Position numbers and translations under genes: made by a program. Positions 1-8,950 of a stretch of DNA of 64,000 nucleotides are shown piece by piece. Each line of letters opens with the position of its first letter. Positions within the stretch are counted from its first letter, which is position 1. Below the pieces are notes generated by a model. That model did not search any database, had not been told where the DNA came from, and saw nothing but the letters and a program-made list of their open reading frames with translations. Origin of the DNA: Pseudaminobacter soli (ex Zhang et al. 2022) (GTDB taxonomy: Bacteria > Pseudomonadota > Alphaproteobacteria > Rhizobiales > Rhizobiaceae); contig NZ_JABVCF010000001.1 in the NCBI RefSeq assembly GCF_014595955.1, forward strand, positions 496,001-560,000, read 5' to 3'.

Positions 1-28
1 TAGTGCGAGAGACACCCGCGAGACCGCC

Positions 29-319
29 ATGACCGAACAGCACGCCTCTGAAATCCTCAAGGTTCGCATCCGCGGCCGTGTCCAGGGCGTAGGCTTCCGC
101 TTCTGGACGCGCGATGAAGCGCAGTCGCTCGGGATCTCGGGATGGGTGCGCAATGAGCCGGACGGGTCGGTTACCGCGCTCCTCGCTGGCGATCCGGCTA
201 CCGTCCGCGCCATGCTTGAGCGGCTCCACCAAGGTCCCCCGGGGAGCCGTGTCGTTGATGTCGTCGTCGAAGAGGCCGAGCTAGAGGAGTTCGGCGGCAG
301 TTTCGAGATCGTACGCTGA
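29..319 (+). CDS. acyP: Acylphosphatase
   Basis: This 96-residue protein is probably a cytosolic acylphosphatase, which hydrolyses carboxyl-phosphate bonds such as acetyl phosphate or 1,3-bisphosphoglycerate. It has the family signature near the N-terminus, RGRVQGVGFRFWTR (about residues 15-28), holding the phosphate-binding loop and its Arg, followed by GISGWVRNEPDGSV (about 35-48), which contains the catalytic Asn. Length is typical for the family. The ATG start leaves 12 residues before the first strand. It stands alone upstream of a divergently unrelated PfpI gene on the same strand; the 96-bp gap to that gene argues against tight coupling. I see no operator. Confidence 0.93.
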   Translation: MTEQHASEILKVRIRGRVQGVGFRFWTRDEAQSLGISGWVRNEPDGSVTALLAGDPATVRAMLERLHQGPPGSRVVDVVVEEAELEEFGGSFEIVR

Positions 320-415
320 ACTGGCGTGCTAAATGGCCGCAGCAGCGCTTACGGAACCCCTCTTCGCTCCTACAATTGAGCTGTCGACCCGGTTTTCCAA
401 GGACGGAGAAACAGC

Positions 416-982
416 ATGGCACAAGAACTATCCGGAAAACAAATCGCCATTCTCGCCACCAACGGCTTCGAGCAATCTGAGTTGGAAGTACCTCTTAAAA
501 AACTGAGAGAGGCGGGCGCAAAGGTCGATGTCGTCTCATTGCAGGGTGGTGAGATCAAAGGTTGGGAGATGAAGGACTGGGGTCATCCTGTTCCGGTCGA
601 CAAGACGCTGGATGAGGTCAGCCCCAACGACTACGACGCGCTGGTATTGCCGGGCGGCCAGATCAACCCTGACCTGCTAAGGGTCGAGCCCAAGGCGCTG
701 CAGTTCATCATGAGCTTCTGGAAGGCCAACAAGGTGGTCGGCGCGATCTGTCACGCGCCCTGGCTCCTGATCGAGACCGGCATCGTCAAGGGCCGCCGCG
801 TCACCTCCTACCATTCCATCAAGACCGATGTGATCAATGCCGGCGGCCGGTGGGAAGACAGCACGGTCGTTGTCGACCAGGGCCTGGTGACGAGCCGCAA
901 CCCTGGCGACCTCGAGGCATTCAGCGCGAAGCTGATCGAGGAAATCCGCGAGGGCGTACACGAACACCGTACCGCTGCCTAA
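416..982 (+). CDS. DJ-1/PfpI family (type 1 glutamine amidotransferase-like) protein
   Basis: A 188-residue single-domain DJ-1/PfpI protein. Family members act as intracellular proteases, deglycases or stress chaperones; the exact activity cannot be read from sequence. The nucleophile elbow is visible as AICHAPWLLIE (Cys about residue 115), preceded by the LVLPGGQINPD loop (about 77-87) and an early glutamate in GFEQSELEVP. The pattern matches the general-stress YhbO/PfpI branch more than eukaryotic DJ-1. The start is preceded by a GGACGG-like ribosome site. It is monocistronic: the next gene lies about 210 bp away, and that gap shows nothing recognisable. Confidence 0.9.
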   Translation: MAQELSGKQIAILATNGFEQSELEVPLKKLREAGAKVDVVSLQGGEIKGWEMKDWGHPVPVDKTLDEVSPNDYDALVLPGGQINPDLLRVEPKALQFIMSFWKANKVVGAICHAPWLLIETGIVKGRRVTSYHSIKTDVINAGGRWEDSTVVVDQGLVTSRNPGDLEAFSAKLIEEIREGVHEHRTAA

Positions 983-1192
983 CCAAGCCAGGGCCGCCTC
1001 GGAACCTTGCGGGAGGCCCCCAAAACCGACACGACGGCTTCAGATAGCACCGCGGATATGACCTCGCCCCTTTGCTAAGCGGTTGCGGCGGCTCGTCCCA
1101 AAAACGTGATCAAATAGAATCGTCATCTCTCCTGTCTCTAGGATTATGCTGCACTAGCTGGACTTAATGTCCCCAGACGACAGGAGCATGCC

Positions 1193-1642
1193 ATGAAGCA
1201 TCTGAACCCTGACGAGCTGCTATCGACTGCCGAACTTTTCCCGAGCCTTGAGACTGCGCCCAAGCTGACCCCTGCCCAGCGCATGGATCGTTGGGCGAAG
1301 GTTCTGGACGAGTATGACGGCCCGATCTGCGCGCTTCGCCGGCTGGAATATTTGAGAGGCGACCAGCTTCGCGAATATCGTGGCACGAACACCCCGCTGA
1401 CGGTCGCCTTCAACGACCCGATCCTGCGTGCCGATGGCCTGCGCGGCGACAGCTTGGGCGAGGCGATGGATTTCTTCGCCCTGTCAGATCAAGACGCCCA
1501 TCACCTGCTGTGCGACTGCCATTACCATGGCACGATGACGGCCTCCGGGCTTGCATCGCGGATCCGCCAGCATATGCGGCGCCAGGAACGCTGGGAGGGC
1601 TGGACCAGGGTCGCCCGCAGGGTGTTCGGCTGGGCGCGTTGA
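1193..1642 (+). CDS. Conserved hypothetical protein
   Basis: This 149-residue protein matches no family I recognise. It is soluble, with no signal peptide or membrane segment. The first half is mixed helical (PKLTPAQRMDRWAKVLDEYD). A central stretch reads DAHHLLCDCHYHG (about residues 102-114), clustering two Cys and several His, which could bind metal. The C-terminus is basic and Trp-rich (RRQERWEGWTRVARRVFGWAR). The ATG follows a CAGGAG ribosome site at good spacing, and codon usage is like the neighbours, so it is very probably expressed. It converges on the GH25 lipoprotein gene. No function is proposed. Confidence 0.7.
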   Translation: MKHLNPDELLSTAELFPSLETAPKLTPAQRMDRWAKVLDEYDGPICALRRLEYLRGDQLREYRGTNTPLTVAFNDPILRADGLRGDSLGEAMDFFALSDQDAHHLLCDCHYHGTMTASGLASRIRQHMRRQERWEGWTRVARRVFGWAR

Positions 1643-1688
1643 GCGTCCGGATCGGCGCCCAAGGTTGGTGGCGTTTTGAACGAATTGG

Positions 1689-1714
1689 CGGAAGGCGTCT
1701 TACTGCGCCTTCCG
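1689..1714. terminator. Hairpin between convergent genes, possible terminator
   Basis: A 9-bp perfect stem (CGGAAGGCG / CGCCTTCCG) with an 8-nt loop lies between two convergent genes. Neither side has a clear T-run, so rho-independent activity is uncertain. Confidence 0.35.
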
Positions 1715-1776
1715 GTGATAGGTGCGGTCTCCTGCCCGCCGCACTCTATAGTACGCCCGAGTACTGATGAATTGCC

Positions 1777-2790
1777 TCAGTTGGCGGCGACCGCGGTCTG
1801 GCCGCCAATCCAGGTGCGCCACTGCTTCTCGGTACCATAGAAGACATTGAGGTCAATCTTGCCTTTCACGCCATGTGAGAGGCCGGATCCAGAATATTGC
1901 CAGAGAACCCAGTTCCGGCCCGGATAGACCTTGCTCGGATGCTGTGCGACGGCCCGCAGCCAGAACGGATGGTTGAGGAAGTGGCCCTCCAGATTGTCTT
2001 TGTAGAAGTCCGGGGCCGTGTAGATGATCGGCCGCTGTCCGTAATGGGCCTCGAGCTTGTCCAGGAAGACCCGCATCTTCTCGCGCACTCTCGCAGGAGA
2101 GAGCTTGAACCTGCAATTTGACTCGCCGTTGTATTCTACGTCGATGACCGGCGGCAGCGCACCCTCCACCCTGGGGACGTTGCGGATGAACCAGTCGGCC
2201 TGCTCCCCGGCTGTCCGGCACCAATAAAAGAAGTGATAGGCACCGCGCTTCAAGCCCGCCTCGTGCGCGCCGCGCCAGTTCTTCTTGAACATCGGGTCGA
2301 GATGATCGCCCCCGTCTGTCGCCTTGATGTAGGCGAAGTTCGCTCCCTGGCTGCGCAGCGTCACCCAGTCGATATCGCCCTGCCAACGCGACACGTCGAC
2401 CCCGTGAACGGGATAGTTCTGCGGCTTGTATTTGCCGAAATTGATCGGCTTGGCGTCTCGGAAGCGGTGACGCTGAACAGGACCGACCTTCGGCGGAACA
2501 GCTCGCGCCGCTGGACGAGGAGCGGGAATGATCGTATCCGGCCGAGTCGTTGCCGCCAACGCAAGGGCGTTAATGCCTTCAGGAGGTCTTGGAGCGGCAA
2601 CCGCCACCTGCTCGGTCGCAGTCTCTTCCAGCACTGCGGCGACCGTATCGCCCGACGGCACGGGCGCGCTCGGCCTTACCGAACTCGTCGTCTCGCCTGA
2701 CGGCTTGGCGATCTGCAGCACGTCCATGGATTTAGACATGCACCCGGCCAGCAAGAGGCAGGCGAGAAGAGCAAGGCTTTGCGACCGCAT
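1777..2790 (-). CDS. Glycoside hydrolase family 25 lysozyme-like lipoprotein
   Basis: A 337-residue predicted outer-surface or periplasmic muramidase that would cleave peptidoglycan. I chose the inner ATG because the protein then opens with a lipoprotein signal, MRSQSLALLACLLLAGC, with the lipobox Cys at 17; an upstream start would add seven residues. A Pro/Ala-rich linker follows to about 130. The GH25 domain begins at HGVDVSRWQGDIDW, with the family's first acidic residue, then FAYIKATDGG, KRGAYHFFYW and PPVIDVEYNG, where the catalytic acidic pair sits. It ends near WVLWQYSGSG. It is divergent from the aldolase gene and convergent with the unknown protein before it. Confidence 0.9.
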   Translation of the reverse strand: MRSQSLALLACLLLAGCMSKSMDVLQIAKPSGETTSSVRPSAPVPSGDTVAAVLEETATEQVAVAAPRPPEGINALALAATTRPDTIIPAPRPAARAVPPKVGPVQRHRFRDAKPINFGKYKPQNYPVHGVDVSRWQGDIDWVTLRSQGANFAYIKATDGGDHLDPMFKKNWRGAHEAGLKRGAYHFFYWCRTAGEQADWFIRNVPRVEGALPPVIDVEYNGESNCRFKLSPARVREKMRVFLDKLEAHYGQRPIIYTAPDFYKDNLEGHFLNHPFWLRAVAQHPSKVYPGRNWVLWQYSGSGLSHGVKGKIDLNVFYGTEKQWRTWIGGQTAVAAN

Positions 2791-3105
2791 GAATACCTGT
2801 ACGCGAGACAAAACAGACCGGTGGCCGCCAGAGCGCGGGGCGACAGAGCTTTGCGGGGAAATTCCAAATAAAGTTTTAATCGAAGGCCGGTGATCGATCG
2901 ATCATCGGCAGTTGCACGGCTGCGGCCGATTGCCGTCGTCTCCGGGGCATGCGACCAGCCTTGGTCGGTTCAAACGATTGAGTATGGACGTTCCCAGGTT
3001 TGGGCGGCTTGAGGCTTTGAAATGCATGGAAAGTGGGCTTGCCCAGGCGTATTTTTCCACTAAGCGTCGGACTTCAGCTTCCGCAATGAGTGAGGAGAGA
3101 ACCTG
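2791..3105. other. Divergent intergenic region (315 bp) before the aldolase gene
   Basis: The gap separates the start of the GH25 gene from the aldolase start and must hold both promoters. I see only the aldolase ribosome site GAGGAGAG just before position 3106. I find no clear -35/-10 pair, operator or RNA gene. Confidence 0.5.
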
Positions 3106-4170
3106 ATGGCCCGCATCACCCTTCGTCAGCTGCTGGATCATGCCGCCGAGCATGGCTACGGCGTCCCGGCCTTCAACATCAACAACATGGAGCAAGCGCT
3201 GGCGATCATGGAAGCGGCGGATGCCGCCAAGGCTCCGGTGATCCTGCAGGCGTCCCGAGGTGCGCGCGCCTACGCCAACGACATCATGTTGAAGCACATG
3301 ATGGACGCGCTGACAGAAATCTATCCGCACATCCCGATCTGCGTTCATCTCGACCACGGCAATGAACCGGGCACCTGCATGACCGCGATCCAGTCCGGCT
3401 TCACCTCCGTGATGATGGACGGTTCGCTGAAGGAGGACGGCAAGTCACCTGCCGACTGGGAGTATAATGTCGGCGTGACCAGGAAGGTCTCAGAGATGGC
3501 GCATCTCGGCGGCATCTCTGTGGAGGGCGAGTTGGGCGTCCTCGGCTCGCTCGAAACCGGCATGGGCGACCAGGAGGACGGCCACGGCGCCGAGGGCAAG
3601 CTCAGCCACGACCAGTTGCTCACCAATCCGGACGAGGCAGTCAAGTTCGTGGCCGAGACCAAGGTCGACGCGCTCGCCATCGCGATGGGCACCTCGCACG
3701 GCGCCTACAAGTTCTCACGCAAGCCGGACGGCAAGGTGCTGGCCATGAACGTCATCGAGGAGATCCACCGCAAGCTGCCCAACACGCATCTGGTGATGCA
3801 CGGCTCGTCCTCGGTGCCGGAGGAACTGCAGGAGATCATCAACCGCTACGGCGGCAAGATGAAGCCGACCTGGGGCGTGCCCGTCGAGGAGATCCAGCGC
3901 GGCATCAAACACGGTGTGCGCAAGATCAACATCGACACCGACAACCGCATGGCGCTTACCGGCGCCGTCCGCAAGGTGCTCACCGAGGATCCGAGCGAGT
4001 TCGACCCGCGCAAATTCCTTAAGCCGGCTATGGCGGCGATGACCAAGCTGTGCAAGCAGCGCTTCGAGGAGTTTGGCACCGCCGGCCACGCGGAACGCAT
4101 CCGGTCGATCCCGCTTTCCGAAATGGCCAAGCGCTACAAGTCTGGAAGCCTCGATCCGAAGTTCGGCTAG
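3106..4170 (+). CDS. fba: Class II fructose-bisphosphate aldolase (Calvin-cycle subtype)
   Basis: A 354-residue zinc-dependent aldolase that interconverts fructose-1,6-bisphosphate with dihydroxyacetone phosphate and glyceraldehyde-3-phosphate in glycolysis and gluconeogenesis. Visible marks are [12 protein letters not shown] near the start, the zinc-ligand region [14 protein letters not shown] (about residues 80-93), [23 protein letters not shown], and the substrate loops [10 protein letters not shown] and [12 protein letters not shown]. Length and the long insert after GVLGS fit the CbbA-like subtype. A strong GAGGAGAG ribosome site precedes the ATG. It is monocistronic, ending in a 14-bp hairpin, and converges on tatC. 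In related genomes serS usually follows tatC, so the aldolase marks a break in that order. Confidence 0.95.
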   Translation: MARITLRQLLDHAAEHGYGVPAFNINNMEQALAIMEAADAAKAPVILQASRGARAYANDIMLKHMMDALTEIYPHIPICVHLDHGNEPGTCMTAIQSGFTSVMMDGSLKEDGKSPADWEYNVGVTRKVSEMAHLGGISVEGELGVLGSLETGMGDQEDGHGAEGKLSHDQLLTNPDEAVKFVAETKVDALAIAMGTSHGAYKFSRKPDGKVLAMNVIEEIHRKLPNTHLVMHGSSSVPEELQEIINRYGGKMKPTWGVPVEEIQRGIKHGVRKINIDTDNRMALTGAVRKVLTEDPSEFDPRKFLKPAMAAMTKLCKQRFEEFGTAGHAERIRSIPLSEMAKRYKSGSLDPKFG

Positions 4171-4183
4171 TCAGCCTGAGTGA

Positions 4184-4223
4184 CTATCTCCGCGCGCCTA
4201 CAACAAGCGCGCGGAGATAGGTT
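4184..4223 (+). terminator. Probable terminator after the aldolase gene
   Basis: A perfect 14-bp stem (CTATCTCCGCGCGC / GCGCGCGGAGATAG) with a 9-nt loop lies 13 bp after the aldolase stop and is followed by GTTTC. The stem is very stable but the T-run is short. It may serve the convergent tatC transcript as well. Confidence 0.65.
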
Positions 4224-4299
4224 TCAACGATTGTCTGAGACGTCGGACGTATGGAATTGGAAGGCTGGCCGTCAGCCCGGCCCAGCTTGCGAGCCGCCC

Positions 4300-5133
4300 C
4301 TACTCCGCGGGGCTTGAACTCGCAGTTTCCTCGTCCGGCAGCTTCTCCGCCTCACGCTTCTTCTCAATCATTCGGGCCGACCAGATCGAAATCTCGTAGA
4401 GAAGGATCGTGGGCAGAGCCAGGCCGATCTGGCTGACCGGATCGGGCGGGGTGAGAACGGCCGCGACGATGAAGGCGATCACGATCGCCCACTTGCGCTT
4501 TTCCTTCAGCCCCTGTGAGGACAGGAGCCCGACGCGCGCCAGCAAAGTCGTGATGACCGGCAACTGGAACACCAGCCCGAAAGAGAAGATCAGCGTCATG
4601 ATGAGGCTGAGATATTCCGAGACCTTCGGCAGGAGCGAGATCTCGATGTCCGTGCCTGGCCCGACCTGCTGCATCGACAGGAAGAACCACATCACCATCG
4701 GCGTGAAGAAGAAATAGACCAGCGCTCCGCCCATGATGAACAGGATCGGCGATGCGATAAGGAACGGCAGGAAGGCGGCGCGCTCGTCCCGATAAAGGCC
4801 GGGGGCGACGAACTTGTAGATCTGCGCCGCGATCAGCGGGAACGCGATCACCAGGCCGCCGAACATGGCGAGCTTGATCTGGGTGAAGAAGAACTCCTGC
4901 GGAGCGGTGTAGATGAGTTCCACCTGCTGATTGGCGAGCCCGGCCCAGCGAACCGCCCATTTGAACGGAATCACCAACAGATTGAAGAGCTGCTTGGCGA
5001 AGAAGAAACAAACCAGGAAGGCGATGAAGAAGCCGCCGATCGCCCAGATCAGGCGTCGGCGCAGCTCGATCAAATGCTCGATGAGCGGAGCCGAGGAGGC
5101 CTCGATCTCGGTTTCGTCTCGCTTGGCGTTCAC
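4300..5133 (-). CDS. tatC: Sec-independent protein translocase TatC
   Basis: A 277-residue inner-membrane protein that recognises twin-arginine signal peptides and forms the Tat receptor with TatB. It has six hydrophobic segments. The N-terminus reads LIEHLIELRRRLIWAIGG, the conserved cytosolic patch that binds the RR motif. Conserved loops PFKWAVRW, APQEFFFTQIKLAMFGG and LTPPDPVSQIGLALP are all present. The cytosolic tail of about 30 residues is charged. It overlaps the tatB stop by four bases (ATGA), so the two are translationally coupled. At least one client is encoded here: the DUF1513 protein at 24054 has an RR signal. Confidence 0.97.
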   Translation of the reverse strand: MNAKRDETEIEASSAPLIEHLIELRRRLIWAIGGFFIAFLVCFFFAKQLFNLLVIPFKWAVRWAGLANQQVELIYTAPQEFFFTQIKLAMFGGLVIAFPLIAAQIYKFVAPGLYRDERAAFLPFLIASPILFIMGGALVYFFFTPMVMWFFLSMQQVGPGTDIEISLLPKVSEYLSLIMTLIFSFGLVFQLPVITTLLARVGLLSSQGLKEKRKWAIVIAFIVAAVLTPPDPVSQIGLALPTILLYEISIWSARMIEKKREAEKLPDEETASSSPAE

Positions 5134-5885
5134 GTCGATTTCCCTGGCGAGGCGCCGTTGTCGGCACCCGTTCCGTTCATATTGGCGGAATCGGCTTCAG
5201 ATGCCGGGGCGCTCTTCGGTGAAGACTTCCGCCGGGGCGTTGCGGAGGAAGCTGGCTTGGCCGTCTTGGTGCCTGCGGGTTTGGCCGCCTTCGCGCCTGC
5301 CGGTTCCGCTGGCTTGGCCGCCGCCGACTTGCGGGTCCTCGGAGCCTTCACCGGTGCAGGGTTAGGCGTAGCCGGAGCACCGGCCTTTGCAGGCTCCGGC
5401 GACGGCGCAGGCGTTGCTACCGTCTGCGCCGGAGTAGCCTGAGAGGCGGTAAGCCCCTGAGACGGCGGCTCCGGCATCTTATCCGGACCGTTCACGCCCG
5501 GCATCTCGGTCGCCCCGTTCTTAAGCGGCTCGGCTGGCTGAGCGGTTGTTGCAGCCGGATCAGCAGGAGCGGCCGACTTGGTCGGGTTCAGCGATTGTAG
5601 ACCGGCCCTGACGTCGGCGGCAGCCTTCTCGAATGGATTGAGCTGCTGCTTGATCTGATTGGCCGGGTTCAAGTCGCGCAGCGTGTCGACCGACTTCTTG
5701 ACCTCGTCCAACTCGGCCTCCTTGAGGGCCTCGTTGAACTGCTTCTGGAAGTCGCCCGCCATCGTGCGCATCTTTGCAGTCATCTTGCCGAAGGTGCGCA
5801 GCATCTTCGGCAAATCCTTTGGCCCCACGACCACGATCATAACGACCGCGATCACGAGCATTTCCGTCCAGCCGACGTCCAACAT
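5130..5885 (-). CDS. tatB: Sec-independent protein translocase TatB
   Basis: A 251-residue Tat component. It has the family N-terminus MLDVGWTEMLVIAVVMIVVVG, a short membrane helix, then the amphipathic helix with PKDLPKMLRTFGKMTAKM. The long tail is rich in Pro, Ala and Lys (about residues 100-251) and is low-complexity, as in other rhizobial TatB proteins, which are much longer than the E. coli protein. It lies between tatA and tatC in the same operon and overlaps tatC by four bases. Confidence 0.95.
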   Translation of the reverse strand: MLDVGWTEMLVIAVVMIVVVGPKDLPKMLRTFGKMTAKMRTMAGDFQKQFNEALKEAELDEVKKSVDTLRDLNPANQIKQQLNPFEKAAADVRAGLQSLNPTKSAAPADPAATTAQPAEPLKNGATEMPGVNGPDKMPEPPSQGLTASQATPAQTVATPAPSPEPAKAGAPATPNPAPVKAPRTRKSAAAKPAEPAGAKAAKPAGTKTAKPASSATPRRKSSPKSAPASEADSANMNGTGADNGASPGKST

Positions 5886-5919
5886 GGCTATCTAATCCGG
5901 CTTGGCCGAAGGAACCGGC

Positions 5920-6153
5920 TCAGCCTTTGCTGACCTTCTCCCGGGGCGTGGCCACGGTTTCATCGGCGCGATGCTCAAGCGTCTTGCCGTCTGCATTCGC
6001 CTCTTCGGCGGAGTCGTCTTCCGACATGCCCTTCTTGAAGCTCTTGATACCCTTGGCCATGTCACCCATCAGCTCGGGGATCTTGCCGCGACCGAACAGC
6101 AGCAGCACGACCACCAGAACGATGAGCCAGTGCCATATAGAAAAGGAACCCAT
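5920..6153 (-). CDS. tatA: Sec-independent protein translocase TatA
   Basis: A 77-residue pore-forming Tat subunit. Single N-terminal membrane helix [20 protein letters not shown], then the hinge and amphipathic helix [19 protein letters not shown] with the conserved FG(R)GKIPEL motif, and a charged tail. Typical length. First gene of tatABC; the gap to tatB is 34 bp. Confidence 0.96.
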   Translation of the reverse strand: MGSFSIWHWLIVLVVVLLLFGRGKIPELMGDMAKGIKSFKKGMSEDDSAEEANADGKTLEHRADETVATPREKVSKG

Positions 6154-6188
6154 TGGTGAACTCTCTAGAAACTCTTCCCGGAACTGAT

Positions 6189-7292
6189 CTATGCGCTTTT
6201 GCGCGCCGATTCAAACAGAAGTACGTCGCTGTCCCGAAGAGAAAGCCATATATCTCGCGCACGTGATGACAAAACGCCGCAGCGCACGCGCGCTCGGACC
6301 GGAAAATCGGCCCCGGCGACGGCCAGTTCGAGCAGTTCAACCACGCCCAGATAGCGCCGGGAGATGACACGCGCCTCGATATCTCCCTCGGTTTCGCTGA
6401 AATTGAAGCCCGTCGTGCGAACTGCAACGGTTGCCTGTGCGCCGTCGGCAAGCTCTCTTGCGCCGATTTTCCCGAGCGGGGTGTCGACCGCTCCGCTTTC
6501 GACCTTGCCTTCGAAAACGTTGAGCTCCGAAAAGAAGCCGGCGACGAAGAGATCGGCCGGTCTCAGATAGAGGTCTTCCCCCCTCCCCGTCTGGATCAGC
6601 CTGCCGTCCTTCAGAAGCGCGATCCGGTCGCCCATGCGCATCGCCTCCTCGGCATCGTGGGTGACCACGATCGCGGTGGCGCGGCTTTCGCGCAGGATCG
6701 CCAGCGTTTCGGCGCGCACCGAATCCTTCAGCCGCGAATCCAGTCCCGAGAACGGCTCGTCCATCAGAAGCACCGCCGGCCGCGGCGCGAGCGCCCTGGC
6801 CAGTGCCACGCGCTGCTGCTCGCCGCCTGAAAGCACATGCGGATAGGACGAGGCATAGGCCTCGAGCCCGACCCGCGACAGCGCGTTCATGGCCTCCTTG
6901 CGCCCCTCTTCGCCGGAGAGGGCGGTCAGCCCGAACCGCACATTGTCGAGGATGGTCATGTGCGGGAACAGCGCGAAATCCTGGAAGACCAGCCCGATCG
7001 AGCGCTTCTCTGGCGGCAGGAACACCGACGGCCCGGCGATCTCGCGTTCGTTGAGCAGCACGCGGCCGGCGCTCTGCGGCTCGATACCGGCGGCGATCCT
7101 CAGCAGCGTCGTCTTGCCCGAACCGGATGGGCCGAGCAGGCAGAGCACCTCCCCCGCCTCGGCGGCCAGCGACACCCCTTGCAGCGTGTCGGACGCGGGC
7201 GCAAAGGAGTGCCAGATGTTCTCGAATTCCAGCCGGGCGGCGAATGTGACGCCTGCCGTCCTGCGGTTCGCCCTGATTTTTTCCGTCGGCAA
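6189..7292 (-). CDS. ABC transporter ATP-binding protein, Fbp/Pot-like, without visible permease
   Basis: A 367-residue ATPase of an import-type ABC transporter. It shows Walker [12 protein letters not shown] (about residue 55), the Q-loop in [12 protein letters not shown], the signature [15 protein letters not shown], Walker [11 protein letters not shown], the H-loop [10 protein letters not shown], and a C-terminal TOBE-like regulatory domain from about 275. This architecture matches ATPases for iron(III), polyamine, sulfate or molybdate uptake; the substrate cannot be assigned. The only usable start I see is TTG at 7292, with a GGGAAGG site upstream. No permease or binding protein lies nearby. 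It sits between scpB and tatA, where related genomes usually have nothing. Confidence 0.85.
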   Translation of the reverse strand: MPTEKIRANRRTAGVTFAARLEFENIWHSFAPASDTLQGVSLAAEAGEVLCLLGPSGSGKTTLLRIAAGIEPQSAGRVLLNEREIAGPSVFLPPEKRSIGLVFQDFALFPHMTILDNVRFGLTALSGEEGRKEAMNALSRVGLEAYASSYPHVLSGGEQQRVALARALAPRPAVLLMDEPFSGLDSRLKDSVRAETLAILRESRATAIVVTHDAEEAMRMGDRIALLKDGRLIQTGRGEDLYLRPADLFVAGFFSELNVFEGKVESGAVDTPLGKIGARELADGAQATVAVRTTGFNFSETEGDIEARVISRRYLGVVELLELAVAGADFPVRARVRCGVLSSRARDIWLSLRDSDVLLFESARKSA

Positions 7293-7377
7293 TTCGCCCG
7301 ATACCTTCCCGCGTCTCGACTAGCAGCGGCGGTGCGGCGCTAAGGAGACAACGTCGCCCGGCCGCAAACGCATCCGG

Positions 7378-8103
7378 TCAATCATCCGTAGCGCGGGGTG
7401 TCAACAGGCCCAGTTCCTCGAGATCGATGTCGGTCAGCGGATCCTCGTCGGCGGTAAGTTCATCGGTGTCGGCGGGCGGCATCGGAACGGAGAAGTTGGA
7501 CGGCATGCGCTGCGCCAGCAGTCCGGCGCCCTTGAGCTCTTCGATACCCGGCAGATCGCGGATCTCCTCCAGGCCAAAATGGTCGAGGAAGCGGTCGGTG
7601 GTGCCGTAGGTCACCGGGCGGCCAGGTGTGCGGCGCCGGCCGCGCATTCGCACCCACTCGGTCTCCAGCAGCGTATCGAGCGTCCCCTTGGAGGTCTCGA
7701 CGCCGCGGATGTCCTCGATCTCTGCCCGGGTGACGGGCTGGTGATAGGCGATGATCGCCAGCACCTCCAGGGCGGCGCGCGACAGTTTCTTCTGCTGGAC
7801 GGCGTCGCGGGTCATGACGAAGGCGAGGTCCGGCGCGGTTCGAAATGCCCAACCAGGCCCGACCCGGACGAGGTTCACGCCCCGGCGTGAATAGATTTGC
7901 TGCAGTTCCGCCATCACTGGCTCGATCGGAGCGCCCGCGGGCAGGCGTTGTTCAAGCTGGGCTTCGCTCACCGGCTCGGCGCTGGCGAAGACGATCGCCT
8001 CAGCCATGCGGACCGCCTCGGCGAGATGCACCCGCTCGGCCGTACTCCCGGGCACGGCATCGGCTGAAAAGGGAATAACCTTCGCCTTTGACCCTTCGCT
8101 CAT
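7378..8103 (-). CDS. scpB: Segregation and condensation protein B
   Basis: A 241-residue kleisin-associated winged-helix protein that works with ScpA and SMC in chromosome condensation. Winged-helix modules are visible in LAEAVRMAEAIVFASAEPVSEAQL and LEVLAIIAYHQPVTRAEIEDIRGV, the latter being the ScpB hallmark (about 115-140), followed by GRRRTPGRPVTYGTTDRFLDHFGL. The acidic tail is low-complexity. Its ATG overlaps the scpA stop by four bases. Confidence 0.95.
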   Translation of the reverse strand: MSEGSKAKVIPFSADAVPGSTAERVHLAEAVRMAEAIVFASAEPVSEAQLEQRLPAGAPIEPVMAELQQIYSRRGVNLVRVGPGWAFRTAPDLAFVMTRDAVQQKKLSRAALEVLAIIAYHQPVTRAEIEDIRGVETSKGTLDTLLETEWVRMRGRRRTPGRPVTYGTTDRFLDHFGLEEIRDLPGIEELKGAGLLAQRMPSNFSVPMPPADTDELTADEDPLTDIDLEELGLLTPRATDD

Positions 8104-8933
8104 TTCGCCGCTTCCGTCGACCGTTGGCCCTGCCGTCCCCTCAGATAGATCGGGGCGAAAGCTCCCGTCTGCTGCACCTCCAGCATGCCCTCGCGCACGA
8201 GTTCCAAAGTCGCGGCAAAGGAACTGGCGAGCGCCGTCTTGCGCTCCTCCGGACCGGCAAGATACTTCGCCAGGAACCGGTCCAGGGCGGTCCAGTCAGT
8301 CGTCGGCCCGATCAGACGCGCCAGGATCTCCCGCGCTTCCTTGAGCGACCACACGCCGCGCTTGGCGATCCGGACATTGGTGATCGCCCGCCGCTGCCGC
8401 TGGATGGCGTAGGCGGTGAGCAGGTCGTAAAGGCTCGCGCTATACCTGTTGCGCTTCTCAACGATCACCAGTTCCGGAGCGCCGCGAGCAAATACGTCTC
8501 GTCCGAGCCGATTGCGGTTGACCAGGCGAGCCGACGCGTCGCGCATGGCCTCCAGGCGTTTCAGGCGGAACTGCAGCACGGCGGCCATTTCCTCGCCGCT
8601 TTCGCCCTCGTCGCGCGCCTGCTTGGGGATGAGCAGGCGCGACTTCAGATAGGCCAGCCAGGCGGCCATCACGAGATAGTCGGCGGCAAGCTCAAGCCGC
8701 AGCCTCCGAGCGTGCTCGATGAACTCCAGGTACTGCTCGACGAGCGCCAGGATCGAGATTCGTGCGAGATCGACCTTCTGGTTGCGCGCCAAGTGTAAGA
8801 GCAGGTCGAGCGGACCTTCGAAGCCGTCGACATCGACCACCAACTCGGGATCGCTGGTGGCGCGTTCTTCCGCCTGGTCCGCCCAAAGGCGGTCCATCGG
8901 GATGGGTTTCGCGGCCTTCTCTGCTTCGGCCAA
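8100..8933 (-). CDS. scpA: Segregation and condensation protein A (kleisin)
   Basis: A 277-residue kleisin that bridges SMC heads. The N-terminal SMC-binding part contains VDGFEGPLDLLLHLARNQKVDLARISI (key part FEGPLDLLLHLAR, about residue 38), then an all-helical body and the C-terminal winged-helix region. The start shown is TTG, supported by an AAAGG site seven bases upstream; an in-frame ATG at 8897 would shorten it by 12 residues. It follows nagZ closely (17 bp) and overlaps scpB, giving a nagZ-scpA-scpB transcription unit. Confidence 0.93.
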   Translation of the reverse strand: MAEAEKAAKPIPMDRLWADQAEERATSDPELVVDVDGFEGPLDLLLHLARNQKVDLARISILALVEQYLEFIEHARRLRLELAADYLVMAAWLAYLKSRLLIPKQARDEGESGEEMAAVLQFRLKRLEAMRDASARLVNRNRLGRDVFARGAPELVIVEKRNRYSASLYDLLTAYAIQRQRRAITNVRIAKRGVWSLKEAREILARLIGPTTDWTALDRFLAKYLAGPEERKTALASSFAATLELVREGMLEVQQTGAFAPIYLRGRQGQRSTEAAK

Positions 8934-8950
8934 TTCAAACCTTTCGTAGT

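Noticed and set aside
2912-3106. Short frame overlapping the aldolase start
   Set aside because: The TGATG overlap looks like coupling, but there is no ribosome site or recognisable sequence, and the aldolase has its own strong site.
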